The notes beneath the pieces were generated by a model that was given only the letters and a program-made list of their open reading frames with translations, was not told the DNA's origin and did not search any database. From positions 1-51,704 of the forward strand of contig JAKQIY010000048.1 in NCBI GenBank assembly GCA_029561455.1: a stretch of 51,704 bases of DNA, in the 5' to 3' direction. The position numbers were made by a program, and so were the translations under genes. This document shows positions 43,584-51,704 of this stretch, piece after piece. The DNA is from a bacterium. GTDB taxonomy: Bacteria; Zhuqueibacterota; Zhuqueibacteria; Residuimicrobiales; Krinioviventaceae. Position 1 is the first letter of the stretch, and each line of letters begins with the position of its first letter.

Positions 43584-44123
43584 TTACTTTCCGGCTGTCT
43601 TTCCGGCTTTTTTACGAACCACTTCACCCACGTAACGAATACCTTTGCCTTTGTAAGGTTCAGGTCTGCGGAACGACCGTATTTTTGCCGCTACCTGGCC
43701 AACCAGGTCTTTTTCAATGCCTCGCACGACAATTATGTTATTTCCTTCAACAGCAATATCGATATTGGCCGGCGGTATAAATACTATCGGGTGCGAAAAA
43801 CCGATTGAAAGAGTCAATTTTTTATTCTTAATTTCAGCCCGGAATCCTACGCCAACAATTTCAAGGCGTTTTTCAAAACCATCCTTAACGCCTTTGACAA
43901 TATTAGCTACAAGACTGCGGTACAAACCATGCAGAGCGCGAAATTGCTTGCTTTCATCAGGCCGCGCCAGGGTTATAACGCCTTCTTCCATGGCGAATTT
44001 CATTTCCGGGTGCAAAGTAACAGACAATTCACCTTTTGGGCCTTTTGCTGTTACTACATTACCTGCATAGTTAACAGCAACTCCGGCAGGTAATTTGATT
44101 GGAAGTTTTCCAACTCGAGACAC
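43584..44123 (-). CDS. rplF: 50S ribosomal protein L6
   Basis: This 179-residue protein has two similar domains near the factor-binding site. MSRVGKLPIKLPAGV opens it, and PEPYKGKGIRYVGEVVRKKAGKT closes it. It is 28 bases after rpsH. Confidence 0.98.
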   Translation of the reverse strand: MSRVGKLPIKLPAGVAVNYAGNVVTAKGPKGELSVTLHPEMKFAMEEGVITLARPDESKQFRALHGLYRSLVANIVKGVKDGFEKRLEIVGVGFRAEIKNKKLTLSIGFSHPIVFIPPANIDIAVEGNNIIVVRGIEKDLVGQVAAKIRSFRRPEPYKGKGIRYVGEVVRKKAGKTAGK

Positions 44124-44151
44124 AATATTCTCCTAAACTATCTTTATGGGT

Positions 44152-44550
44152 TCACCAGACGTAGCACAGAATTTCGCCGCCAATACCTCTTTTTTTGGCC
44201 TCCTGACCAGTCATAATACCTTGCGAGGTAGTGAGGATTGCAATACCAAGGTTATTATAAACCCGCGGTATGAATTTTTTGCTGATGTATCGGCGATAAC
44301 CAGGCGTACTTACTCTTTTCAAACCAGAAATCACTGATTGGTCATCCTCTGAATACTTTAAATAAATGCGAATTAAGGACTGTTTACCATCTTCAATGAT
44401 TGTATGATTTTTTATATATGCTTCTTCCTGCAGAATACGCGTTAATTGTTTCTTCATATTCGAGGCAGGAATATCTACTTTCCGATGTTTTGCCCTACTC
44501 GCATTCCTTATTTGTGTCAGATAATCAGCGATGGGATCAGTTTTTGACAT
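44152..44550 (-). CDS. rpsH: 30S ribosomal protein S8
   Basis: This 132-residue protein binds the central domain of 16S rRNA and in E. coli represses the spc operon. DPIADYLTQIRNASRAKHRKVDIPASNMKK and STSQGIMTGQEAKKRGIGGEILCYVW (here TTSQGIMTG) are characteristic. A 62-base gap precedes it. Confidence 0.98.
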   Translation of the reverse strand: MSKTDPIADYLTQIRNASRAKHRKVDIPASNMKKQLTRILQEEAYIKNHTIIEDGKQSLIRIYLKYSEDDQSVISGLKRVSTPGYRRYISKKFIPRVYNNLGIAILTTSQGIMTGQEAKKRGIGGEILCYVW

Positions 44551-44612
44551 TTATTTTTCTCCCTAACAACCCTTAATCGTGTAAATGATTATACTATTGT
44601 TAAATTAACATT

Positions 44613-44798
44613 TTACCAGCTTGATTTAATGACGCCGGGAATTTTACCTTCCAGGGCCAGTTCACGGAAACATAAACGACAAATACCAAATTTGCGGTAA
44701 TAGGCTCGTGGCCGACCACAACGGGAACAACGATTATATTTCCGTACTTTAAATTTCGGCTCTTTTTTTGCCTTTACGATCAATGCTTTCTTTGCCAA
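44613..44798 (-). CDS. rpsN: 30S ribosomal protein S14, zinc-binding short form
   Basis: This 61-residue type Z S14 has two CxxC pairs (CSRCGRP and CRLCFRE) that bind zinc. [29 protein letters not shown] is the core. The long zinc-free version is not seen in this window. Confidence 0.97.
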   Translation of the reverse strand: MAKKALIVKAKKEPKFKVRKYNRCSRCGRPRAYYRKFGICRLCFRELALEGKIPGVIKSSW

Positions 44799-44820
44799 AA
44801 CAACTCCTCACAAAATAATT

Positions 44821-45381
44821 TTATGATTTTTTAACAAACGGCATTCCGAATGCGCTTAACAGTTCGAATGCCTCTTCGTCTGTTTTCGCAGTTGTGACGA
44901 TTGTAATATTAAAGCCTCTGATTTTCTCGATCTTGTCATAATCAATTTCCGGGAATACAATTTGTTCTTTGATTGAAAAATTGTAATTACCACGGCCATC
45001 AAATTTGATCGGCAAGCCGCGAAAATCACGTACGCGGGGGATGGCGATACTGATCAGCCGGTCCAGGAATTCGTACATATGATCGCGGCGCAAGGTTACA
45101 CTGCAACCAATCGGCATTCCGGCGCGTAGTTTAAAATTTGAAATTGACTTTTTTGCACGTCTGATCACCGGTTTTTGACCGGCAATTTTGACAAGTTCTT
45201 CTACAGCGGCATCGACATTCTTTGCGTTTTCCGTACCTTCGCCGACTCCCATATTCAAGGAAATTTTTTCCAGTTTGGGAATTTGCGATACATTTTTATA
45301 TGCAAATTTCTTTTGCAATTGAGGTACGACCTGGTTTTTATAGACGTCGATCAACCTTGGTTTATAAGCTTTTTCTGCCAT
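44821..45381 (-). CDS. rplE: 50S ribosomal protein L5
   Basis: This 186-residue protein binds 5S rRNA and contacts P-site t[50 protein letters not shown] and [34 protein letters not shown] identify it. It is 30 bases after rplX. Confidence 0.98.
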   Translation of the reverse strand: MAEKAYKPRLIDVYKNQVVPQLQKKFAYKNVSQIPKLEKISLNMGVGEGTENAKNVDAAVEELVKIAGQKPVIRRAKKSISNFKLRAGMPIGCSVTLRRDHMYEFLDRLISIAIPRVRDFRGLPIKFDGRGNYNFSIKEQIVFPEIDYDKIEKIRGFNITIVTTAKTDEEAFELLSAFGMPFVKKS

Positions 45382-45411
45382 TATTCTTGTTCCACCAACG
45401 TTAAATTAGAT

Positions 45412-45738
45412 CTAGACGATCATTTCTCCACTTTTTTTACAGACACGAATCCGATTATTTCTCTTTTTTGTGTCATCATAAATCACTTTGAAACCCAAAC
45501 GGGTTGGTACTCCGGTTTTCGGGCATAATACCATCACATTGGAGACGTGAATGGGAGCTTCTTTTTCCACAATTCCGCCTTTGGGGTTTTGCTGTGACGG
45601 CCGCGAGTGACGTTTAATAAAATGCACACCCTCGACAATGATTTGCTTTTTTTCCGGGTATACTTTGAGTACTTTACCTTTTTTGCCTTTGTAATTGCCA
45701 GCAATTACAACAACCTGATCATTTTTTCTAACACGCAT
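45412..45738 (-). CDS. rplX: 50S ribosomal protein L24
   Basis: Read from ATG 45738 the protein has 108 residues and begins MRVRKNDQVVVIAGNYKGKKGKVL, the KOW RNA-binding motif. A TTG start eight codons earlier is in frame but unnecessary. PKTGVPTRLGF-type residues and a basic tail follow. It assists early assembly of the large subunit. Confidence 0.96.
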   Translation of the reverse strand: MRVRKNDQVVVIAGNYKGKKGKVLKVYPEKKQIIVEGVHFIKRHSRPSQQNPKGGIVEKEAPIHVSNVMVLCPKTGVPTRLGFKVIYDDTKKRNNRIRVCKKSGEMIV

Positions 45739-45773
45739 GTGACAACCTGATTTTTTAATCAAATTTTAAGTAA

Positions 45774-46142
45774 TTATAATACTTCCGGCGCCAAAGATAC
45801 AATCTTCATAAATTCTTTTTCGCGTAACTCGCGGGCTACCGGTCCAAATATACGGCTGCCTTTGGGTTCCATGGCGTCATTTATCAAAACAGCGGCGTTT
45901 TCATCAAAGCGTATATAGGAACCGTCTTTACGACGACTTTCTTTTTTGGTACGCACGATCACCGCTTTGCTTTTTTCACCTTTTTTAATTGCTCCATTCG
46001 GTAAAGCTTGTTTTACGGAAACGATGATAATATCACCTAATGAAGCATAACGCCTTTTACTGCCGCCAAGTACTTTGATGCACATGACCTTTTTGGCGCC
46101 GGTATTATCGGCAACGTTTAATTTGCTATATTCCTGAATCAT
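45774..46142 (-). CDS. rplN: 50S ribosomal protein L14
   Basis: This 122-residue protein is at the subunit interface and the binding site for Rsf[29 protein letters not shown] and [28 protein letters not shown] are the conserved ends. It is 40 bases after rpsQ. Confidence 0.98.
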   Translation of the reverse strand: MIQEYSKLNVADNTGAKKVMCIKVLGGSKRRYASLGDIIIVSVKQALPNGAIKKGEKSKAVIVRTKKESRRKDGSYIRFDENAAVLINDAMEPKGSRIFGPVARELREKEFMKIVSLAPEVL

Positions 46143-46182
46143 TGATTCAATCCTTATCTACGCAATTTCGGGATTTATTGAA

Positions 46183-46452
46183 CTATTTTGCTTTTTCAAT
46201 TATTTCCAGGAGACGCCATCTTTTCCGTTTACTCAATGGCCGGGTTTCCATTAACAGCACCGTATCTCCTTCATGGCTTTCATTTTTTTCATCGTGGGCC
46301 ATAAACTTGGATGTTTTTTTTACATACTTTTTATAAAGCGGGTGTTTAATGTTGCGCTCAACCACGACAACCCGGCTTTTATCCATTTTATCTTTGGCAA
46401 CTATACCCACTATTGTTTTTCTTTGACTTCTTTCTTCCACTTGGATCTCCAA
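46183..46452 (-). CDS. rpsQ: 30S ribosomal protein S17
   Basis: This 89-residue OB-fold primary binding protein of 16S rRNA contains [34 protein letters not shown] and [16 protein letters not shown]. It is 19 bases after rpmC. Confidence 0.98.
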   Translation of the reverse strand: MEIQVEERSQRKTIVGIVAKDKMDKSRVVVVERNIKHPLYKKYVKKTSKFMAHDEKNESHEGDTVLLMETRPLSKRKRWRLLEIIEKAK

Positions 46453-46471
46453 ATATTCAAAAAATTAGATT

Positions 46472-46675
46472 TTACTCATTTTTTGCTTCTGCGGCTTTTT
46501 CCCGCATTAATGTTTTGATGCGGGCAATATCTTTGCGTTTTGCCCGTAACAACATAGGGTTATCCAATTGATGGGTTGAATGTTGAATGCGCAGATTTTG
46601 CATTTCTTCGCGGGTATCGGCATAACGAATTTTCAACTCATCTAAAGGTAATTGCCGTAATTCTTCCATTTTCAT
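46472..46675 (-). CDS. rpmC: 50S ribosomal protein L29
   Basis: This 67-residue two-helix protein near the tunnel exit helps dock the signal recognition particle and trigger factor. ELRQLPLDELKIRYADTREEMQNLRIQHSTHQLDNPM and the IARIKTLMREK tail identify it. It is three bases after rplP. Confidence 0.97.
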   Translation of the reverse strand: MKMEELRQLPLDELKIRYADTREEMQNLRIQHSTHQLDNPMLLRAKRKDIARIKTLMREKAAEAKNE

Positions 46676-46678
46676 TGT

Positions 46679-47098
46679 TTATTCTCCACTGTCTTCTGAT
46701 GATACAAATTTGGTTTTCAGTGGCAGTTTAAAAGCAGCCAGACGAAACGCTTCACGCGCGGTCTCTTCGGTTACTCCGTCGATTTCAAACATGATCCGGC
46801 CCGGCTTGACAACTGATACCCAAAATTCAGGCGCGCCTTTACCTTTACCCATTCTGGTTTCGGCCGGTTTTTTGGTGACCGGTTTATCGGGGAATATACG
46901 AATCCATACTTTACCGGTCCTTTTTACAAACCTGGTCATGGCAATACGGGCGGCTTCAATCTGCCGGGCTGTGATCCAGTGCGGCTCCAACGCTTTCAAG
47001 CCATATTTGCCAAAGGCAACTCTGGAACCACGCACCGCAAGACCATTCATGCGACCACGATGGGCTTTTCTATATTTTACACGTTTTGGCATTAACAT
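46679..47098 (-). CDS. rplP: 50S ribosomal protein L16
   Basis: This 139-residue protein contacts A-site t[22 protein letters not shown] opens it and [39 protein letters not shown] follows. The start at 47098 matches the universal MLMPKR form. It is 30 bases after rpsC. Confidence 0.98.
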   Translation of the reverse strand: MLMPKRVKYRKAHRGRMNGLAVRGSRVAFGKYGLKALEPHWITARQIEAARIAMTRFVKRTGKVWIRIFPDKPVTKKPAETRMGKGKGAPEFWVSVVKPGRIMFEIDGVTEETAREAFRLAAFKLPLKTKFVSSEDSGE

Positions 47099-47128
47099 GA
47101 GTCAATTACTCCATATATTTAAAATAGA

Positions 47129-47767
47129 TCATTCTGCCATTTCGCCGATAACTTCACCTCTGCAGATCCACACTTTGACGCCGATAGCGCCATAAGTGGT
47201 AAAGGCAGTGGTTTTGGCAAAATCAATATCTGCTCGCAAAGTATGCAGCGGGATTCTTCCGTTTTTGTATTGTTCGGTACGGGCCATTTCTGCGCCGCCC
47301 AAACGACCGGAACAACATATTCTTATCCCTTCAGCGCCCATCCGCATGGCAGACATCATAGCTTTTTTCATCGCGCGGCGGAATGAAATTTTACCGGTCA
47401 ATTGATTGGCAATATTGCTGGCTACCAAAAAGGCGTCCAGTTCCGGTCGTTTAATTTCATTTATGTTCAATTGTATATCCATACCGGTTACGCGCTGTAA
47501 TTCTTCTTTTAATTTATCAACTTCAGCGCCTTTACGACCGATGACGATACCCGGACGAGCCGTATGAATAGTTAGTGTGATCTGCTTGGGAGTTCTTTCA
47601 ATTTCAATTCTGGATACGTTAGCTCTTTGCAGACGATTATTAACATATCGTCTCAAGATCAGATCTTCGCTTAACTTTTTATCGAATTTTTTTTCATCAA
47701 ACCACTTGGAATCCCAAGTGCGTATTACGCCGAGTCGAAATCCTATCGGGTTGGTTTTTTGTCCCAA
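47129..47767 (-). CDS. rpsC: 30S ribosomal protein S3
   Basis: This 212-residue protein surrounds the mRNA entry channel. [23 protein letters not shown], the KH domain with [20 protein letters not shown] and the C domain [22 protein letters not shown] are conserved. Slightly shorter at the C-terminus than in E. coli (233). Confidence 0.98.
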   Translation of the reverse strand: MGQKTNPIGFRLGVIRTWDSKWFDEKKFDKKLSEDLILRRYVNNRLQRANVSRIEIERTPKQITLTIHTARPGIVIGRKGAEVDKLKEELQRVTGMDIQLNINEIKRPELDAFLVASNIANQLTGKISFRRAMKKAMMSAMRMGAEGIRICCSGRLGGAEMARTEQYKNGRIPLHTLRADIDFAKTTAFTTYGAIGVKVWICRGEVIGEMAE

Positions 47768-47781
47768 ACTTTTCTCCTATA

Positions 47782-48132
47782 CTAATTTGAATTATTTTTA
47801 TCAGCCACAGTGACGGATATATGACATGTGCGTTTTCTGACGCGCGAAGCGCGGCCCATAGAAGCGGCGCGAAAACGCTTTAACATAAATCCACCATCTA
47901 TGGACAATTCCTTGATGTACAGATCATCAGGAGAAATTTTTGTATCCTGGTTATTGATCAAATTTGCCACAGCCGAGCGAACCGCCTTTTCCAATGGTTC
48001 CGATGCAGCAGTATCATTAAAATGCAGCAGATTGATGGCTTCATTTATCTGTTTGCCGCGAACCAGTTTGGCTACACGCCTGACCTTATACGGTGACATG
48101 CGAATCCACTTCGCAATCGCCTTTGCTTCCAT
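47782..48132 (-). CDS. rplV: 50S ribosomal protein L22
   Basis: This 116-residue protein lines the nascent peptide tunnel. WIRMSPYKVRRVAKLVRGKQINEAINLLHF and RAASMGRASRVRKRTCHISVTVADK place it. It is 20 bases after rpsS. Confidence 0.98.
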   Translation of the reverse strand: MEAKAIAKWIRMSPYKVRRVAKLVRGKQINEAINLLHFNDTAASEPLEKAVRSAVANLINNQDTKISPDDLYIKELSIDGGFMLKRFRAASMGRASRVRKRTCHISVTVADKNNSN

Positions 48133-48152
48133 TTAATTCTCCAAAAGCTTTT

Positions 48153-48446
48153 TTAACTAGTAACTGTTTTTGATTTTTCAGCTTTAGCTTTATTTGCGTG
48201 TCCTCGATACGTACGGGTTGGAGAAAACTCACCTAATTTGTGTCCAACCATATTTTCGGAAATAAATACGGGAATGAATTTATTACCGTTATGTACCGCC
48301 AGGGTATGACCGATAAATTCCGGCGGTATTGTTGTTCTTCTGGACCAGGTTTTAACAACCTTTTTTTGATTTATACGATTCAAGTCTTCTACTTTAGCTA
48401 AAAGCTTTGCATCAATATAAGGACCTTTTTTCAGAGATCGTGCCAT
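48153..48446 (-). CDS. rpsS: 30S ribosomal protein S19
   Basis: This 97-residue head protein forms an RNA-binding pair with S13. [41 protein letters not shown] and [18 protein letters not shown] are standard. It is 13 bases after rplB. Confidence 0.98.
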   Translation of the reverse strand: MARSLKKGPYIDAKLLAKVEDLNRINQKKVVKTWSRRTTIPPEFIGHTLAVHNGNKFIPVFISENMVGHKLGEFSPTRTYRGHANKAKAEKSKTVTS

Positions 48447-48459
48447 GTATTATATCCCG

Positions 48460-49281
48460 TTACTTTCTTCGTTTAACAATAAATGCGTCAGACGATTTTG
48501 TTTTACGTGTTTTATAACCTTTAGTCGGCTTGCCCCACGGGGTACAAGGGTGACGCCCTCCGGAGCTTTTACCTTCGCCTCCACCCATCGGGTGGTCAAC
48601 CGGGTTCATTGCCACGCCGCGGCTTTGTGGACGGATGCCCAGCCAGCGGGCGCGACCGGCTTTGCCAATCGAAATATTCATGTGATCGGTATTGCCAACC
48701 TGGCCAATGGTAGCCATACATTCAACCCTGATCATGCGCACTTCACCGGAAGGCATTTTGATCTGGGCATAATTGCCTTCACGGGCAACTAATTGTGCTG
48801 ATGAACCGGCGCCACGGGCAATTTGTCCGCCTTTGCCGGCTTTCATTTCTATATTATGAACGGCTGTGCCAAGCGGTATTTTTGCCAACGGCATAGTGTT
48901 ACCAACTTTGATTTCCGGGGCAGCGCCGGCCATAAGTACATCACCGACTTTGATGCCGACCGGGGCAATGATATAACGTTTTTCGCCATCAGCGTAATTC
49001 AACAGAGCAATAAAAGCGCTGCGGTTCGGGTCGTATTGGATGGCAGCAACGCGGGCCGGGATCTCCAGCTTGTCGCGTTTAAAATCGATAATACGATACA
49101 ACTGTTTATGGCCGCCGCCCTGGTGCCGCGCTGTTATCCGGCCGCGGTTATTGCGACCGCCATTCTTTTTGCGAGAAACAACGAGTGAGCGCACTATTTC
49201 GGTGCTGGTAATATCTTCAAAAGAATTTACACTTTTAAAGCGCTGACCCGGTGTTTTTGGTTTAAAAGTTTTTAAAGCCAT
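48460..49281 (-). CDS. rplB: 50S ribosomal protein L2
   Basis: This 273-residue protein is needed for subunit association and peptidyl transferase assembly. [32 protein letters not shown] and [39 protein letters not shown] contain the invariant His in DHPMGGGEG. It is 23 bases after rplW. Confidence 0.99.
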   Translation of the reverse strand: MALKTFKPKTPGQRFKSVNSFEDITSTEIVRSLVVSRKKNGGRNNRGRITARHQGGGHKQLYRIIDFKRDKLEIPARVAAIQYDPNRSAFIALLNYADGEKRYIIAPVGIKVGDVLMAGAAPEIKVGNTMPLAKIPLGTAVHNIEMKAGKGGQIARGAGSSAQLVAREGNYAQIKMPSGEVRMIRVECMATIGQVGNTDHMNISIGKAGRARWLGIRPQSRGVAMNPVDHPMGGGEGKSSGGRHPCTPWGKPTKGYKTRKTKSSDAFIVKRRK

Positions 49282-49304
49282 TTATAATCTCCTAATCCCG
49301 GCTA

Positions 49305-49613
49305 TCAATTCTTTGCGCCTTCAAAGAAATCAATGGAATCGCCGCTACGCAAGGTAACAATAGCTTTTTTCCAGTCGGAACGTTTGCCGTGGGTGATGCC
49401 GCGGCGGGTGTTCATCTTTTTTGATTTCCCTTTTACTATCGCCGTCTGTACACTATCGACAGTTACATCAAACTTTTTTTGTACGGCTTGTTTTATTTCA
49501 ATCTTGTTGGCGTCTTTATAAACAACGAAAGAGTATTTACTTTTAGCTTCCTGTTGTTTTAAATTCTTTTCCGTCAAGATGGGTTTTACTAAAATTTCCT
49601 GGTCTTTTTTCAT
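49305..49613 (-). CDS. rplW: 50S ribosomal protein L23
   Basis: This 102-residue tunnel-exit protein is the docking site for trigger factor. ILVKPILTEKN, the YSFVVYKDANKIEIKQAVQKKFDVTV core and GKSKKMNTRRG identify it. It is two bases after rplD. Confidence 0.97.
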   Translation of the reverse strand: MKKDQEILVKPILTEKNLKQQEAKSKYSFVVYKDANKIEIKQAVQKKFDVTVDSVQTAIVKGKSKKMNTRRGITHGKRSDWKKAIVTLRSGDSIDFFEGAKN

Positions 49614-49615
49614 GA

Positions 49616-50239
49616 CTATTTAACACCTTCCAATTTTTTAATTGCGCTTTCCATTACCAGTAAGGTTTTGCAATTAAGCAAATCGTAAACAGAAGCGTCT
49701 TGAGCCATCAAGATCTTTAAATTTTTAATGTTTCTTCCGGCCAGCAACATGGTGGAATCATAATCCGGCACTAAAACCAGGGTTTTATCATTATGCAATC
49801 CAAAACTTTTCAGCACAGAAAATACCTGGCGGGTTTTGGCGGTTTCGAGTTTAAAATCCTCAACAACCTTTATCTGTTCGTCTTTGCATTTGCCGGTCAA
49901 TGCCGATGCTTTGGCTATAGATTTGATCTTTTTCGATACTTTATAAAAATATGGATGCGGCTGTGGGCCATGAACTTTACCGCCGCCTCGCCAGATCGGA
50001 GAGCGGCTGGAACCGGACCGCGCAGTACCACGTCCTTTTTGTTTCCACGGCTTTTTTCCACCACCGGAAACCATACTGCGTGTTTTTGTGGCTACCGTTC
50101 CCTGACGATTGTTGGTCAGGTACGATTGCACAGTCAGATATACCGCATGGTCATTAACCTCGGCGGCAAACATTTCATCTGATACATTAACTTTTCTGCC
50201 AGTGGCGACGCCATCTTTAGAATAAACTTCGAGTTCCAT
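49616..50239 (-). CDS. rplD: 50S ribosomal protein L4
   Basis: This 207-residue tunnel protein in E. coli also represses the S10 operon. The conserved extended loop is VSGGGKKPWKQKGRGTARSGSSRSPIWRGGGKVHGPQP. It is five bases after rplC. Confidence 0.98.
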   Translation of the reverse strand: MELEVYSKDGVATGRKVNVSDEMFAAEVNDHAVYLTVQSYLTNNRQGTVATKTRSMVSGGGKKPWKQKGRGTARSGSSRSPIWRGGGKVHGPQPHPYFYKVSKKIKSIAKASALTGKCKDEQIKVVEDFKLETAKTRQVFSVLKSFGLHNDKTLVLVPDYDSTMLLAGRNIKNLKILMAQDASVYDLLNCKTLLVMESAIKKLEGVK

Positions 50240-50244
50240 TATCT

Positions 50245-50865
50245 TTACTTTCTTATTAACACAATACCTTTGTTAGCTCCGGGAACGGCGCCCTTGATTA
50301 TGATAATATTGTTTTCCAGATCGACTTTTAATATTTGCAAGCCGCGCACCGTTACATTTTGATTACCCATTTGACCCGCCATCCGCAAACCTTTGTAAAC
50401 GCGTGACGGATAAGAAGAGGAACCTATAGATCCGGGAGCGCGTAACCTGTCGCTCTGTCCGTGTGTTACAGGGCCGCCATTGAAATGATGACGTTTAATA
50501 ACGCCCTGAAAACCCTTACCTTTGCTGATACCGGTTACATTAACCCTGTCGCCGGTGGCGAAGGAATCAACTGTAATGGTATCGCCTGGTTTGAGGGGTT
50601 GATCGCTTTCCAGGTCCCGCATTTCTTTGAGCACCTCAACCGGGGCAATATTGAGTTTCGTAAACAATCCCTTTTGAGGTTTGGCCAGTTGTTTTTCTTT
50701 TTTCACACCAAAGCCAACCTGCACCGCGTTATAACCATGAGTTTCTTTAGTTTTAACTTCGGTAACTACACAAGGCCCGGCTTCGATTATGGTTGCCGCA
50801 TTCGATTTACCGTTACTTTCAAAATAACGGGTCATGCCTATTTTTCTACCAATTATTGCTCGCAT
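50245..50865 (-). CDS. rplC: 50S ribosomal protein L3
   Basis: This 206-residue early assembly protein reaches toward the peptidyl transferase centre. MRAIIGRKIGMTRYFESNG and the loop KGKGFQGVIKRHHFNGGPVTHGQSDRLRAPGSIG identify it. A 75-base gap separates it from rpsJ. Confidence 0.98.
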   Translation of the reverse strand: MRAIIGRKIGMTRYFESNGKSNAATIIEAGPCVVTEVKTKETHGYNAVQVGFGVKKEKQLAKPQKGLFTKLNIAPVEVLKEMRDLESDQPLKPGDTITVDSFATGDRVNVTGISKGKGFQGVIKRHHFNGGPVTHGQSDRLRAPGSIGSSSYPSRVYKGLRMAGQMGNQNVTVRGLQILKVDLENNIIIIKGAVPGANKGIVLIRK

Positions 50866-50940
50866 TGAATTTCCGAAAATGTTTAATGATCTTGTTTTTT
50901 AACGGGTCAAAAATTTCTTTACTGTTACCTGTAAAAGCTA

Positions 50941-51249
50941 TCAGACCTTAATTTCCACATCCACACCGGCCGGTAATTCCAGTTTCATCAGAGCATCTAC
51001 TGTTTTCGGTGTTGAATTCAGTATATCTACCAGACGTTTGTGAATACGGGTTTCAAACTGTTCACGCGATTTTTTATCAACATGCGGTGAACGCAATACT
51101 GTATAAACAGACCGGCACGTGGGCAGCGGTATTGGACCGGAAATCATTGCCCCGGTCTGTTTGGCAGTTTTGATAATCTTTTCGGTTGATTTGTCAATCA
51201 ATCTGTGATCATATGCCTGAAGTTTTATACGAATCTTTTGACCCGACAT
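50941..51249 (-). CDS. rpsJ: 30S ribosomal protein S10
   Basis: This 102-residue protein belongs to the small subunit head and, with NusB, to antitermination complexes. [29 protein letters not shown] and [23 protein letters not shown] are conserved. It is 44 bases after tuf. Confidence 0.98.
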   Translation of the reverse strand: MSGQKIRIKLQAYDHRLIDKSTEKIIKTAKQTGAMISGPIPLPTCRSVYTVLRSPHVDKKSREQFETRIHKRLVDILNSTPKTVDALMKLELPAGVDVEIKV

Positions 51250-51293
51250 TTATTATCTCCACATCTCAAATTATGCTAAAATTAATCGTTTAT

Positions 51294-51704
51294 CTACTTT
51301 ATAATTTTGGTTACAAAACCGGCGCCAACGGTACGACCGCCTTCGCGGATAGCAAAACGCAATCCTTCTTCCATAGCGATCTCGTTGATCAATTCGGCAG
51401 TTACGGTGATTTTGTCGCCGGGCATTACCATCTCTACGCCTTCCGGCAAGTCGATGGAACCGGTCACATCGGTTGTTCTGAAATAGAACTGTGGACGATA
51501 GCCGTTAAAGAATGGCGTATGACGGCCACCTTCTTCTTTGCCCAGTACGTACACTTCGCCGATAAACTTGGTGTGCGGGGTGATCGAGCCCGGTTTCGCG
51601 ATAACCATACCGCGTTCCAGTTCTTCTTTGTCTACACCGCGTAACAGCAACCCGGCGTTATCACCAGCCTGGCCCTGATCCAGCAGCTTGCGGAACATTT
51701 CCAC
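51294..51704 (-). CDS. tuf: Elongation factor Tu, C-terminal part (cut by window edge)
   Basis: The last 136 residues of EF-Tu are visible, covering the end of domain II and domain III. Marks are [61 protein letters not shown] and the ending [16 protein letters not shown]. The reading frame is open at base 51704, so the gene continues to the right; the first visible codon is an internal GTG, not a start. EF-Tu carries aminoacyl-tRNA to the ribosome. Its place before rpsJ is the usual str-S10 junction. Confidence 0.97.
   Translation of the reverse strand: MEMFRKLLDQGQAGDNAGLLLRGVDKEELERGMVIAKPGSITPHTKFIGEVYVLGKEEGGRHTPFFNGYRPQFYFRTTDVTGSIDLPEGVEMVMPGDKITVTAELINEIAMEEGLRFAIREGGRTVGAGFVTKIIK

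Noticed and set aside
1-51704. CRISPR arrays, tRNA or rRNA genes, insertion sequences
   Set aside because: I looked for regular direct repeats, cloverleaf-like stems, rRNA core phrases and transposase motifs and saw none; weak cases could be missed by eye.

Overview
The window reads as chromosomal DNA from a Gram-negative bacterium of the FCB group, of the Calditrichota / KSB1 / Ignavibacteria / Marinimicrobia kind. The reasons are a secreted glycosidase ending in a NYPNPFNP-type (type IX secretion-like) sorting tail, a TonB-dependent receptor, several outer-membrane and lipoprotein genes, and an Rnf-type membrane complex. The exact phylum cannot be fixed by eye.

Left part (1-20.4 kb): repeat-rich non-coding DNA (1-780) precedes a PpiD/SurA-like periplasmic foldase on the minus strand. 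A secreted esterase follows. Next is a six-gene plus-strand signalling operon (5.1-13.2 kb): TonB-dependent receptor, YfiR-like periplasmic protein, CHASE8-like/HAMP/PAS histidine kinase, stand-alone receiver, REC-PAS-PAS-PAS-GAF-HisKA_2 kinase, and a second stand-alone receiver. After it come a GH43 glycosidase with a sorting tail, a membrane protein and a YdeI-type protein. Facing these is a minus-strand group: hexapeptide acyltransferase, NodB-like deacetylase-fold protein, YciI-like protein, TrmO and Ogt.

Centre (20.4-35.2 kb): a sharply AT-rich island (about 20.45-22.75 kb) carries three translationally coupled minus-strand genes. They are a TolQ/ExbB/MotA-like channel protein with an added extracytoplasmic domain, a TolR/ExbD-like partner, and an unrecognised membrane protein with a proline-rich tail. 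I consider this the best candidate for an undescribed system. Beyond it lie a YgiQ-type radical SAM gene, an rnfCDGEA operon with no rnfB, rpiB-glyA-nrdR, and three envelope genes (TPR lipoprotein, outer-membrane barrel, DNRLRE-type lipoprotein).

Right part (35.6-51.7 kb): one long minus-strand array tuf(partial)-S10-spc-alpha, from EF-Tu to L17, in the canonical bacterial order, including secY, adk, map, infA, rpmJ and rpoA. It ends in a clear intrinsic terminator. I saw no tRNA, rRNA, CRISPR array, insertion sequence or transposase. All functions are inferred from sequence recognition by eye; no database search was run.
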